Shown piece after piece: positions 1 through 6,777 of a stretch of DNA of 37,585 nucleotides (the stretch's first letter is position 1; every line of letters begins with the position of its first letter). Position numbers and translations under genes: made by a program. Below the pieces are notes generated by a model that was given only the letters and a program-made list of their open reading frames with translations, searched no databases and had not been told where the DNA came from. Source of the DNA: Thermodesulfobacteriota bacterium (GTDB lineage: Bacteria; Desulfobacterota; WTBG01; CAIYCZ01; CAIRTM01); the NCBI GenBank assembly GCA_028278025.1, contig JANQFE010000092.1, positions 1-37,585 of the forward strand. Reading direction: 5' to 3'.

Positions 1-7
1 TAGCCAT
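1..7 (-). CDS. Possible gene start running off the left edge
   Basis: Read on the minus strand, an ATG (positions 7-5) is followed by only one further full codon's worth of sequence before the window ends. An AGGGAGG ribosome-binding site lies about 8 bases upstream of it, and the preceding DNA is AT-rich and promoter-like. Nothing can be said about the product. The call rests only on the strong Shine-Dalgarno sequence. Confidence 0.3.
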
Positions 8-120
8 TTTGCGGCCCTCCCTTATGTTTATAATTTAATAACAAGGGTAGCACACAAACTGACTTAATGCAACATTATTTATAGAACTTTATACTAGGCT
101 ATAACAAAAAAAACAAACCA

Positions 121-600
121 AAGTCAAAAGTCGGTCGGGATATTCTCTTTATCGAGCGTAACCTTGATTTCCTAAAACCCGGCGGTCGTATGGCTATTGT
201 TTTGCCGCAAGGCAGGTTTAATAATACATCAGACAAGGCCATCCGGGAATTTATTGCGAATAAAACCCGCATACTTGCCGTGATTGGCCTTCATGTCAAC
301 ACCTTCAAACCTCACACAGGCACAAAGACAAGTGTTCTGTTCCTCCAGAAATGGGATAAAAAAATCTGCCCAAGGAAAGACGACTACCCTATCTTCTTTG
401 CCGTTTCAGAAAAATCCGGGAAGGATAATTCCGGTGAGTATTCCTACGTTAAAAATGGCAACGGCAAACCGAGACTCGATAGGTTCGGCCATTTAATCGT
501 TGACCACGATCTACATAATCAAGGCGGTGAGTTGCCAAAAGGTATTGCTGAAGCATTTATAGAATTTGCCCGTAAAGAAAAATTGGAGTTTTGGAAATAA
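121..600 (+). pseudogene. hsdM: Type I restriction-modification methyltransferase HsdM, C-terminal fragment
   Basis: This open frame encodes the C-terminal part of an N6-adenine DNA methyltransferase of the type I (HsdM) family. The frame is open from about base 85, but family-like sequence begins near base 127 (VGRDILFIERNLDFLKPGGR, then MAIVLPQGRFNN and GNTF/HVNTFKPHTGTKTSVLFLQKW-type sequence). The SAM-binding and NPPY catalytic parts, which lie N-terminal to this, are absent, and the frame is closed by a stop at 82-84. About two thirds of the usual 500-600 aa are missing, so it cannot methylate DNA on its own. Its stop codon lies just upstream of hsdS, the normal hsdM-hsdS order. The upstream junction probably marks a deletion or insertion; no hsdR is present. 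Confidence 0.85.
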
Positions 601-602
601 CC

Positions 603-2024
603 ATGCAGTATTCTATTATGACATATAATAAAGTTCGACAAATGACGGATGATTTCCGCTTTGATGCAGATTATTTCCACCCAAAATATCTTCAGGAGGA
701 TGCTCTTCGCTCACACGTTTCGAATATTTATATTAATGATTTTTGTTTTGTCACTGATGGTCAACATGGATACCACGAAGTTGATTATAGTTCCCCAATT
801 TTTCATTTAACTGCAAAAAATGCAAAAGATTGGTTTGCCAATACTGAGGGCGCTGACAGGATAGCAAAATGGGTTGATGATAAAAACAAAAGATCTTCTT
901 TAACAAAAAATGATCTTATTCTTTCAACGCGAGGCACAGTCGGTCTATGTGCTCTCGTAACACCAGAGGTATTACCTGCAAACATTGATCAAGATGTGGC
1001 CAGAATCAAAGTAAATAGAACCAAAAGCATTCTCCCTGAATATCTACTAGCTTACTTAAATTGTTCTTTTGGTCAAGATTGGCTTATCAGGAACATTTCT
1101 GGAATGGTTCAGCAGGGTTTATCTTTAGACAAAGTCAGAAAGATTCCTGTACCTAGACTTTCAGAAAAATTTCAACTATCCATAAAAAGAATAATTGAAA
1201 AAAGTTATTTCCAAAAAAATAAAGGGCAGATTTCTTATGCTAAAGCAGAAGAAGTTCTCCTTTCCGCAAATAATCTTCTGTCCTGGAAACCCAAACACCG
1301 ATCTTTTTTCATCAAAAATTTCTCCGATACTCAGTCTGCAAATCGTATAGATGCAGAATACTACCAGCCTCTGTATGAGGAAATAGTTGAAAAGATAAAA
1401 CATTACAAGTACGGTTTTGCTTTTATGGAAGAAATGGTGAAAATAAAAGACAATATTTTTATGCCAAAGGATGATGTCGTCTATAAATATATTGAGCTGT
1501 CCAACATTTCTGCAAACGGTCATATTAATGGATGCATTGAGGCAAGAGGCAGGGAGCTACCTACAAGAGCAAGGCATAAGATCAACGAAGGTGATGTTGT
1601 CGTTTCATCAATTGAGGGTTCCTTGTCCAGTATAGCCTTGATAACAAAAGATTTTCATAATTCCTTATGTTCAACAGGTTTTATAGTTATTAGTTCTGAT
1701 TTAATTAACTCAGAATCTCTGCTTGTATTGCTAAAATCTAAACTCGGACAACTGCAACTCAAGAAAGGTTGTTCTGGAACTATATTAACAGCAATCAGTA
1801 ATGGTGAATTTAGGAAAATCATTTTGCCAAAGCTGTCTGAAAAGGTTCAGAAAGATATTAAAGAAAAAATATCCAAAACATATGAATCAAAAGCAATTTA
1901 TGGGAAGCTTCTTGAAATAGCCAAACGAGGCGTCGAGATGGCCATCGAAAAGGATGAAAAAGAAGCTCAGCAATGGATCAATTTTGAATTGCAAAAACTA
2001 AACGTAATCATAAGGGAAAGCTAA
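603..2024 (+). CDS. hsdS: Type I restriction-modification specificity subunit HsdS
   Basis: This is the DNA-recognition subunit that would direct HsdM and HsdR to a bipartite target. About 473 aa, a normal length for HsdS. Two halves can be seen, each opening with a similar segment (FDADYFHPKY near the start, IDAEYYQPLYEEI near residue 250). This matches the two target-recognition domains plus spacer repeats of the family. Residues typical of the recognition domains include LILSTRGTVG in the first half and the equivalent VVVSSIEGSLSS in the second. I chose ATG 603 rather than the in-frame TTG at 591, because the latter lies inside the hsdM end. The gene is intact, but its partner hsdM is a fragment and hsdR is not in the window, so it is probably an orphan relic. 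Confidence 0.85.
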   Translation: MQYSIMTYNKVRQMTDDFRFDADYFHPKYLQEDALRSHVSNIYINDFCFVTDGQHGYHEVDYSSPIFHLTAKNAKDWFANTEGADRIAKWVDDKNKRSSLTKNDLILSTRGTVGLCALVTPEVLPANIDQDVARIKVNRTKSILPEYLLAYLNCSFGQDWLIRNISGMVQQGLSLDKVRKIPVPRLSEKFQLSIKRIIEKSYFQKNKGQISYAKAEEVLLSANNLLSWKPKHRSFFIKNFSDTQSANRIDAEYYQPLYEEIVEKIKHYKYGFAFMEEMVKIKDNIFMPKDDVVYKYIELSNISANGHINGCIEARGRELPTRARHKINEGDVVVSSIEGSLSSIALITKDFHNSLCSTGFIVISSDLINSESLLVLLKSKLGQLQLKKGCSGTILTAISNGEFRKIILPKLSEKVQKDIKEKISKTYESKAIYGKLLEIAKRGVEMAIEKDEKEAQQWINFELQKLNVIIRES

Positions 2025-2042
2025 TAAATTAATTTTTAGAAA

Positions 2043-2117
2043 ATGAAAAAAATCCGAGGGCACGATGAACCTTCCCCAGAAGAAACCAAAATCATTGAAG
2101 TTGCGGAAGAGAAGTGA
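2043..2117 (+). CDS. Very small ORF between hsdS and the DUF4062 remnant
   Basis: A 24-codon frame (starting MKKIRGHDEPSPEE) that is strongly charged and acidic at its end. Its TGA overlaps the ATG of the next gene (TGATG), the translational coupling typical of real short genes or of the tail of a truncated one. I do not recognise the peptide. It may be a remnant of a larger antitoxin-like or restriction-associated protein. Confidence 0.3.
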   Translation: MKKIRGHDEPSPEETKIIEVAEEK

Positions 2118-2478
2118 TGCGTAAATACAAAATTTTTATTAGCGGAGTACAAAAAGAGCTAAAGGTAGAGCGCCGTGCAGTTAAAGATTTCGTCCCTGGT
2201 GATGTTTTGTTCTCGGAATACTTTGACGTGTTTCTTTTTGAGGATTCTTCTGCGAAGAGCAAATCAGCCGAGAGAACTTATCTGGACGAAGTCCGCAGGA
2301 GTGATGTCTATATTGGACTTCTTGGCTTTCAGTATGCTGCTGCTGTAAAAGGTGGCGTTTCGCCTATATCAAGGAAAATGGGAAAATAACAAACAAGGCA
2401 TATCAAGAAATTAATGAGTGCTCTCGAAATACTGCCACAAATGGTTTAAGGGATTTAATCAAAAAGAATATTGTGTGA
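2117..2478 (+). pseudogene. DUF4062 / winged-helix protein, internally deleted and frameshifted
   Basis: The first ~75 codons (MRKYKIFISGVQKELK...RRSDVYIGLLGFQY) are a DUF4062 domain, found at the N-terminus of predicted ATP-binding/AlbA_2 transcription regulator-like proteins. After about base 2350 the match moves to another frame (frame of base 2365), which reads YIKENGKITNKAYQEINECS and then a winged-helix-like RNTATNGLRDLIKKNIV, ending at TGA 2476-2478. That is the usual C-terminal helix-turn-helix of the same protein family. The whole middle (AlbA_2/ATPase-like part, several hundred residues) is missing. This is therefore a gene that lost its centre and its frame. The in-frame N-terminal product would stop at 2389 (about 90 aa). 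Confidence 0.75.
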
Positions 2479-2643
2479 CCGCATCAGAATACAATTAGCC
2501 GGTTTTAAACAATCTATCCACTGACTGCCGCATTTACGACCAAGTCTTTTAAACTGCCAATGATTATGTTATATTTCCGTAAAAAGGCGGGGAACCTCCC
2601 ACAATAAAATTCCCTTGAAAAAAGTATCAATTGATACTATTAT
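2479..2643 (+). promoter_or_regulatory. Intergenic stretch with likely toxin-antitoxin promoter and palindromic operator
   Basis: A TTGAAA box (2615-2620), a 17-base spacer and TATTAT (2638-2643) form a promoter-like pair directly before the ATG at 2645. The spacer contains a perfect 16-base palindrome, AGTATCAATTGATACT (2623-2638), the expected placement for an antitoxin-bound operator. If this promoter is used, the transcript would be leaderless or nearly so, and indeed no ribosome-binding site precedes ATG 2645. A second weaker pair (TTTAAA near 2548, TATATT near 2570) could give a normal leader. The palindrome is seen directly; the promoter is inferred. Confidence 0.5.
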
Positions 2644-2644
2644 T

Positions 2645-3016
2645 ATGAATAGGCCTTCTTCAAAAGAGCTTTCTCAAAAAATTAAAAAATCGCGGGATGC
2701 GGTGCTAAGTAGCAGAATTTCCGTTATAAATCCTGTGATTTTGGCTGCCGATGCGTTAGAGCTTGATTATCTGATTGAAGACATTGGAGCTGTTCTATTA
2801 AAGCTTCTGGATGAAGTTAAACCGGATTATTATGCAGGGCATAGGCCGCCGCAGCGCTCATATGTAGACAAAATAAAAGACAGTGAGCTTTTTGCTTTTC
2901 AGTGGAAAAGCCGGACATTGGGGAGCGATATTTACTTTAAGTTTGCGCTTCATAGGGAGCGATTCTGGCTTGTATCTTTGCATAAAACCAGAAGCACAAA
3001 AGGGAGAAAACGATGA
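2645..3016 (+). CDS. MqsR-like toxin of a type II toxin-antitoxin pair
   Basis: A ~123-aa protein whose central and C-terminal parts follow the MqsR (RelE-fold mRNA interferase) pattern: an ADALELDYLIEDIGAVLLKL segment aligning with the MqsR 'ADELGLDFDGM' region, then YVDKIKDSELFAFQWKSRTL and the strand pair DIYFKFALHRERFWLVSLHK, matching the 'VYLKITVIHDVLIVSFK' ending. MqsR cleaves mRNA, mainly at GC-containing sites. I chose ATG 2645 over the upstream in-frame TTG (2615), which lies in the -35 box. The stop overlaps the next start by 4 bases (ATGA), so the two genes are translationally coupled. The toxin-first order is typical of mqsRA. Family assignment is by recalled motif similarity; other RelE-fold toxins remain possible. 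Confidence 0.65.
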   Translation: MNRPSSKELSQKIKKSRDAVLSSRISVINPVILAADALELDYLIEDIGAVLLKLLDEVKPDYYAGHRPPQRSYVDKIKDSELFAFQWKSRTLGSDIYFKFALHRERFWLVSLHKTRSTKGRKR

Positions 3017-3816
3017 ACTGTCCGAATGGACATGGTACAATGCCTGTTAAGACAATAAATAAAGAAGTTCTGTTTCGTGAGATAACCGTATCGGTTCCCG
3101 TGAAACAGCATGTGTGCCCACGGTGCGGCCTGGAAGCAGGCACAGTGCAGGAAACGGCTGAAACGCAAAGGACGGTTTCAGAAGCGTACCGCAAAGCGGT
3201 CGGCCTGCTGACCGGGGCAGACATTGTGCGATTCAGAAAAAAAATGCATTTAACACAGCCACAGCTTGCTGAAAAAACCGGTGTGGGAGTTGCAAGCATC
3301 AAACGCTGGGAAGGCGGGCTGATTCAAACCAAATCAATGGACAAGGCTCTGCGTAATGTTTTTTGGGGAACGGCAAAGGAGGATACATATACCGGTAACA
3401 GAACATTTTTCATACCGCGGGTAAAGCTTGTGTTGGTCTCCTATGAAAATTTATTTAATAAAAAGCTGCTTAAACCTGAAAATAAAATGCTCTTTTCAGC
3501 AAAATATCTGTGGTATACAGATATGGTAGCTTACCGGGAAAATGGTCAAAGCATGACGGGTGCTACGTACGCTGCTCTTCCCCTGGGTCCACAGCTCAAC
3601 AACTATCGTGATCTTATAAAAGACATAATAGCAGCCGATATAACCAGTGCAGAACCTCTTACGTCTGAAGAACAAAAGACTATTGCAAAAATTACAAAAG
3701 CCTTCCCGCGCAAATGGGATGTATATAACGCAGCACACAGAGAAGTCATCTGGCAGAGAAGAGCAGTTGGCGAGGTGATTCCTTATTCTGATGCCGGGCA
3801 GTTAACTCAAATATAA
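3013..3816 (+). CDS. MqsA-like antitoxin fused to a Panacea (DUF4065) domain
   Basis: 267 aa in three parts. Residues 1-45 are a zinc-finger-like domain (CPNGH at 3-7, CPRCG at 35-39), as in MqsA. Residues ~70-115 are an XRE helix-turn-helix (FRKKMHLTQPQLAEKTGVGV then SIKRWEGG). The remainder is a Panacea/DUF4065 (SocA-like) domain with the hallmark ENKMLFSAKYLWYTDM and ATYAALPLGPQ segments. MqsA antitoxins bind both toxin and operator. Panacea domains are known as promiscuous toxin-neutralising modules paired with many toxin folds. Here the Panacea domain probably neutralises the upstream MqsR-like toxin while the HTH represses the promoter palindrome at 2623-2638. The ATGA overlap with the toxin supports one operon. 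The frame is intact, in contrast to the decayed neighbours. Confidence 0.8.
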   Translation: MNCPNGHGTMPVKTINKEVLFREITVSVPVKQHVCPRCGLEAGTVQETAETQRTVSEAYRKAVGLLTGADIVRFRKKMHLTQPQLAEKTGVGVASIKRWEGGLIQTKSMDKALRNVFWGTAKEDTYTGNRTFFIPRVKLVLVSYENLFNKKLLKPENKMLFSAKYLWYTDMVAYRENGQSMTGATYAALPLGPQLNNYRDLIKDIIAADITSAEPLTSEEQKTIAKITKAFPRKWDVYNAAHREVIWQRRAVGEVIPYSDAGQLTQI

Positions 3817-3848
3817 GGGGGCAAATCGGTTTTACCCCCTCCCCGAAA

Positions 3849-4458
3849 TTGCTAATTGAACAGCTTTCTAAAGAAAGCTCAAACGGACATAAAAAAACCG
3901 CCGATTTGCCGGGGTTGGTTCGACGGAAGTCTTGTAGGGTATGGCTGCCGCAGTATGCAGGCTGCCTTGAGTTTGTTAATGCTGACTTGATTGCTGGCGG
4001 GCTTTCACCTTTCAACCAGTCAAGTGCTGATCTTGTAGCCGGTAAATTAATGCTTGACCGTATTCATTTTCTTGCTCAACGCAGGGCCGACTTTGCATTT
4101 GAAACAACTCTTTCAGGGAAAGCCTATGTCAGCCTTTTGGAAAAATTGAAATCCAGCGGTTACCATATCAGCAGCCTTTTTTTCTTATGGCTTCCTGATA
4201 TCAAGCTTTCTCTTCAGCGCATTGCAGACCGTGTCAGACAAGGCGGTCATAATGTTCCACCGGATGTTGTGAGACGCCGCTTTAAAAGAGGCATAGCAAA
4301 TTTAATTTCATGTATATCGTCCCTTGTGCGATATGTGGATGTTGTTTGACAATTCAACAGAAAGCCCGGAAGCCATTGCATATGAAATAGAATCTCATTT
4401 AACCATAGTTGACAACAGCTTGTTTTCAAGCATTAAAAAGAAAGTTGAATCAGTATGA
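3849..4458 (+). pseudogene. Zeta-type toxin (P-loop kinase), degraded
   Basis: The middle is clearly a zeta-toxin family kinase (family members phosphorylate UDP-sugars or related targets): LPQYAGCLEFVNADLIAGGL, then FAFETTLSGKAYVSLLEKLK and RIADRVRQGGHNVPPDVVRRR. The segment before LPQYAGC, which should carry the GPNGAGKTT-type P-loop, reads LPGLVRRKSCRVW and has no recognisable P-loop in any frame. Near base 4315-4335 the frame also shifts: the open frame ends at 4349, but WMLFDNSTESPEAIAYEIES and the rest of the tail continue in the +1 register to TGA 4456-4458. The gene is therefore inactive by two lesions. The original stop overlaps the next gene's ATG by 4 bases. Confidence 0.8.
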
Positions 4459-4670
4459 AACAAAAAAAAGCAAACATTTCTGATATTGAAATTGTAAAAA
4501 AAGCCAGACAGGCGCTTAAAGAAGCCGTGGCACAAGTAATTGAGGATCATAGGCGTACCGGCGACCCCATTGTAATCTGGAAAGACGGCAAAGTGGTGAA
4601 AGTGCATCCAGATAAGCTCGAAGCAAGAGAATCCAAGTCTGAATATACTATAAAGAAACGAAAGAAATAA
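4455..4670 (+). CDS. Small basic protein, zeta-toxin partner (putative antitoxin)
   Basis: 71 aa, Lys/Arg-rich. It has a helical first half (DIEIVKKARQALKEAVAQVI) and a short beta-like motif GDPIVIWKDGKVVKVHPDKL. Short proteins with this 'DPIVIW.DGKVV' motif are commonly encoded next to zeta-like kinases. That is recalled gene-neighbourhood knowledge, not something shown here. The ATG overlaps the original stop of the zeta gene (ATGA), so the two were translationally coupled. The frame is intact although the toxin is broken, as often seen when an antitoxin outlives its toxin. The function as antitoxin is inferred. Confidence 0.6.
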   Translation: MKQKKANISDIEIVKKARQALKEAVAQVIEDHRRTGDPIVIWKDGKVVKVHPDKLEARESKSEYTIKKRKK

Positions 4671-4801
4671 TAGGGAGAGAAATCCGGCGAGAAGGGTCAG
4701 CTCCCGTAAATGTTTTAACTATACAACCATTATCCGTAGTTTTAAAATCTTTTGAGGGGCTTTTTGATGAGTTGCAGGTAAAGCATGGCGAATCTGAATA
4801 A
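4670..4801 (+). other. Short open frame, possible tail of a lost gene
   Basis: Frame 2 stays open from inside the previous gene to TAA 4799-4801 and encodes REGSAPVNVLTIQPLSVVLK followed by SFEGLFDELQVKHGESE. It has no convincing start or ribosome-binding site. The peptide looks protein-like rather than random, so it may be the C-terminus of a deleted gene. It overlaps the ATG of the next gene by 17 bases. Confidence 0.25.
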
Positions 4802-5012
4802 CAAGGAAAAGTCGGAAATGCTGCGCATGGCCGGATCAGTGTCGCTCAGACAGGACCTGCAGCACATCTCTTCCTACAAGCATAATCCTTTTGGTGCCGG
4901 AACTACAGTTGCTATGGATCGTTTCATAGCCTTTCTTACCGAATATAATGAATTTATAAACCATAGAAAAAAGCCTTTCAAGCCCATTGCAGGCAAACGG
5001 ATGAAGCTGTAA
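4785..5012 (+). CDS. Small conserved protein of unknown function
   Basis: 75 aa, soluble, no membrane segment. It has an amphipathic first half (NKEKSEMLRMAGSVSLRQDL) followed by YKHNPFGAGTTVAMDRFIAF and a tail HRKKPFKPIAGKRMKL. I recall similar unnamed deltaproteobacterial proteins with the pattern 'SLR.D(L/M)...HNPF...Y/FI.F...FN.FI.H..KPF.PI....MKL', so it is probably real and conserved, but I know of no assigned role. It sits 51 bases upstream of the FetA-like gene in the same direction and may be cotranscribed. The ribosome-binding site is weak. Confidence 0.6.
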   Translation: MANLNNKEKSEMLRMAGSVSLRQDLQHISSYKHNPFGAGTTVAMDRFIAFLTEYNEFINHRKKPFKPIAGKRMKL

Positions 5013-5063
5013 ACAGGTCATGAAATAGTGTGATCCCCGAACCGTCAATAAAGAGAGAAAAAG

Positions 5064-5726
5064 ATGATCAGGTTTGATAATGTAACCGTCAGAGAAAACG
5101 GGCACATGATCCTTGACCGGATGTCGCTTGAGATCGCCGAGCACGATAAGGCGGTGCTGTGCGGCAAGTCCGGCTCGGGCAAGACAAGCATAATGAACAC
5201 CGTAATGGGGGCCTATGTGCCGGATGAGGGGACGGTTTATTTCAAAGGGGAGCCGGTTACCGAACATACTATCCGGCAGCTTCGCCAGGCTGTTTCCTAC
5301 ATAGGCCAGGAGCCTGTGCTGGGTGCCGAAAAAGTGCGTGATGCCATTATGCTGCCCTTTACCTTCAAGATGCACAAAGGCAGGGCTCCGGACAGCCGTG
5401 CCGTGCTTGAGTTGCTGGATAAACTCCACCTGAACCATCAGATACTGAATAAAGAAACAGCCGTGATCTCCGGCGGTGAAAAGCAGCGCATAGCCATTGC
5501 CCGTGAGCTGTTGCTGCAGAAGAACGTTTTTATCCTGGATGAAGTCACCTCGGCCCTCGACCCTGAAAGCAAAACAGCGGTGATTGAATTTTTTCAAAAC
5601 AGCGCCTGCACCATTATTTCGGCATCACATGACCCACTGTGGATGAAAATCTGCACAAAGTTTTTACTGATTGAACAAGGCAGGCTTATCAGGGTTACCG
5701 ACAATCCGGAAGGGTACAGCCTGTAA
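5064..5726 (+). CDS. fetA: FetA-like ABC transporter ATPase (UPF0014 system)
   Basis: 220-aa ATP-binding subunit that would energise the permease encoded next to it. Visible motifs: Walker A GKSGSGKTS (34-42), Q-loop near 82, signature ISGGEKQR (135-142), Walker B VFILDE (155-160), D-loop SALD and H-loop His189. Small size and pairing with a UPF0014 permease identify the FetA/YbbL type. In E. coli, FetAB is an iron exporter that protects against oxidative stress. The ribosome-binding site is a GAGAGA-rich stretch before ATG 5064. The permease follows after 27 bases. The substrate here is unproved; metal export is the best guess. Confidence 0.85.
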   Translation: MIRFDNVTVRENGHMILDRMSLEIAEHDKAVLCGKSGSGKTSIMNTVMGAYVPDEGTVYFKGEPVTEHTIRQLRQAVSYIGQEPVLGAEKVRDAIMLPFTFKMHKGRAPDSRAVLELLDKLHLNHQILNKETAVISGGEKQRIAIARELLLQKNVFILDEVTSALDPESKTAVIEFFQNSACTIISASHDPLWMKICTKFLLIEQGRLIRVTDNPEGYSL

Positions 5727-5753
5727 TAACACCGTTAACCGGAGGATGTTATC

Positions 5754-6548
5754 ATGCATACAATTGATATAAGCTATCTGCAGATGTTTTCTCTTTACGC
5801 TCTGATGATTTTGTCTGTGGTGCTTTGCTATGTTTTAAAGGTTGCAGTGGTTAAGAGCGCCATAACCGCGGTTTTGCGTATGAGCCTGCAGCTTTTCCTG
5901 GTTGCCGTGTATCTGGAGGTAATTTTCCGTTTGAACAGCCCCTGGTTGAACTTCGGGTGGGTGGCAGCGATGATTTTTATCGCGAACGTGAATATTATCA
6001 GGAGTGCGGGACTCAGGGTTACAAAATTTTTTTTGACTCTGCTCGGGGGCCTTTCGCTGGGTACCCTGCTGGTAGTCTTCTTTTTTGTTTTTCTGGCCAT
6101 ACAGCCGGAGCCTTTTTTTGATGCCCGCTATCTTATACCCATAACCGGTATGGTGCTGGGCAACTGTTTGCGTGCCAATGTTATTTCCCTGGAACGCTTT
6201 TATTCTGCGATTAGAAAAAATGAGCGGGAGTTCTTAACCTACCTTTTGATGGGCGCATCTCTGAAAGAAGCGGTCACCCCCTATATGCGGGAAGCACTCA
6301 AGGCGGCCCTGACTCCTACGATCTCCACCATGGCAACTTTGGGGCTTGTGTCGCTGCCCGGTATGATGACCGGTCAGATCCTGGGCGGCAGCATACCGCT
6401 GGTGGCCATTAAATACCAGATAGCCATCATGCTAGCGATCTTCTGTGCCACGGTCATAACCGCCTATGCAAACCTGCGCTTCAGTCTGGGCCGTTCTTTC
6501 AGCACGTATGACGTCCTGGACAAGTCCATTTTTGCCGCTTCTTCCTGA
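5754..6548 (+). CDS. fetB: FetB-like permease (UPF0014 family)
   Basis: 264-aa inner-membrane protein with about seven hydrophobic segments. It carries the UPF0014 signature region ITGMVLGNCLRANVISLERF, the middle part REFLTYLLMGASLKEAVTPY, and the conserved core TISTMATLGLVSLPGMMTGQ followed by ILGGSIPLVAIKYQ. It forms the membrane part of a FetAB-type exporter with the preceding ATPase. A strong GGAGG lies 8 bases before ATG 5754. A short GCCGG/CCGGC hairpin follows at 6562-6576 but lacks a T run, so termination there is uncertain. Confidence 0.88.
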   Translation: MHTIDISYLQMFSLYALMILSVVLCYVLKVAVVKSAITAVLRMSLQLFLVAVYLEVIFRLNSPWLNFGWVAAMIFIANVNIIRSAGLRVTKFFLTLLGGLSLGTLLVVFFFVFLAIQPEPFFDARYLIPITGMVLGNCLRANVISLERFYSAIRKNEREFLTYLLMGASLKEAVTPYMREALKAALTPTISTMATLGLVSLPGMMTGQILGGSIPLVAIKYQIAIMLAIFCATVITAYANLRFSLGRSFSTYDVLDKSIFAASS

Positions 6549-6659
6549 AAACACCACTCCTGCCGGGAAGTCCGGCCTAACCCGAACTATTCATAGCCAT
6601 ACAAAATAAATGCTTGTTCTATCAATAGTTGTAGGTTAAAATATAACTTTTTATTACAC

Positions 6660-6777
6660 ATACTAACAAAAAAATTCCTTTAGTGTTGCAGTAAAGTCGG
6701 ACAGGCTTGCTCATGTGATCGGTGAAAAGAGGGTCAATCCGGGCTCTGGGAACGCTATCTCCTATGGTACAGGTATT
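6660..6777 (+). promoter_or_regulatory. Leader of the FecCD operon; possible degenerate cobalamin-type riboswitch
   Basis: The leader before the permease contains GGTGAAAAGAGGG (about 6720-6732) followed closely by AATCCGGGCTC (about 6735) and GGGAACGCTAT. These order and spelling cues resemble the GAAAAGAGGGAA...AATCC...CCGCAACGGTA core of cobalamin riboswitches. The canonical GGTG-AATCC spacing and the exact CCCGC box are not present, so this is at best a divergent or broken copy. The GTG at 6715 lies inside this stretch, which argues for a later start codon for the permease. Confidence 0.25.

Noticed and set aside
4836..5597. Long minus-strand open frame opposite the FetA gene
   Set aside because: It is the mirror of a clear ABC ATPase gene, with no protein-like motif of its own.
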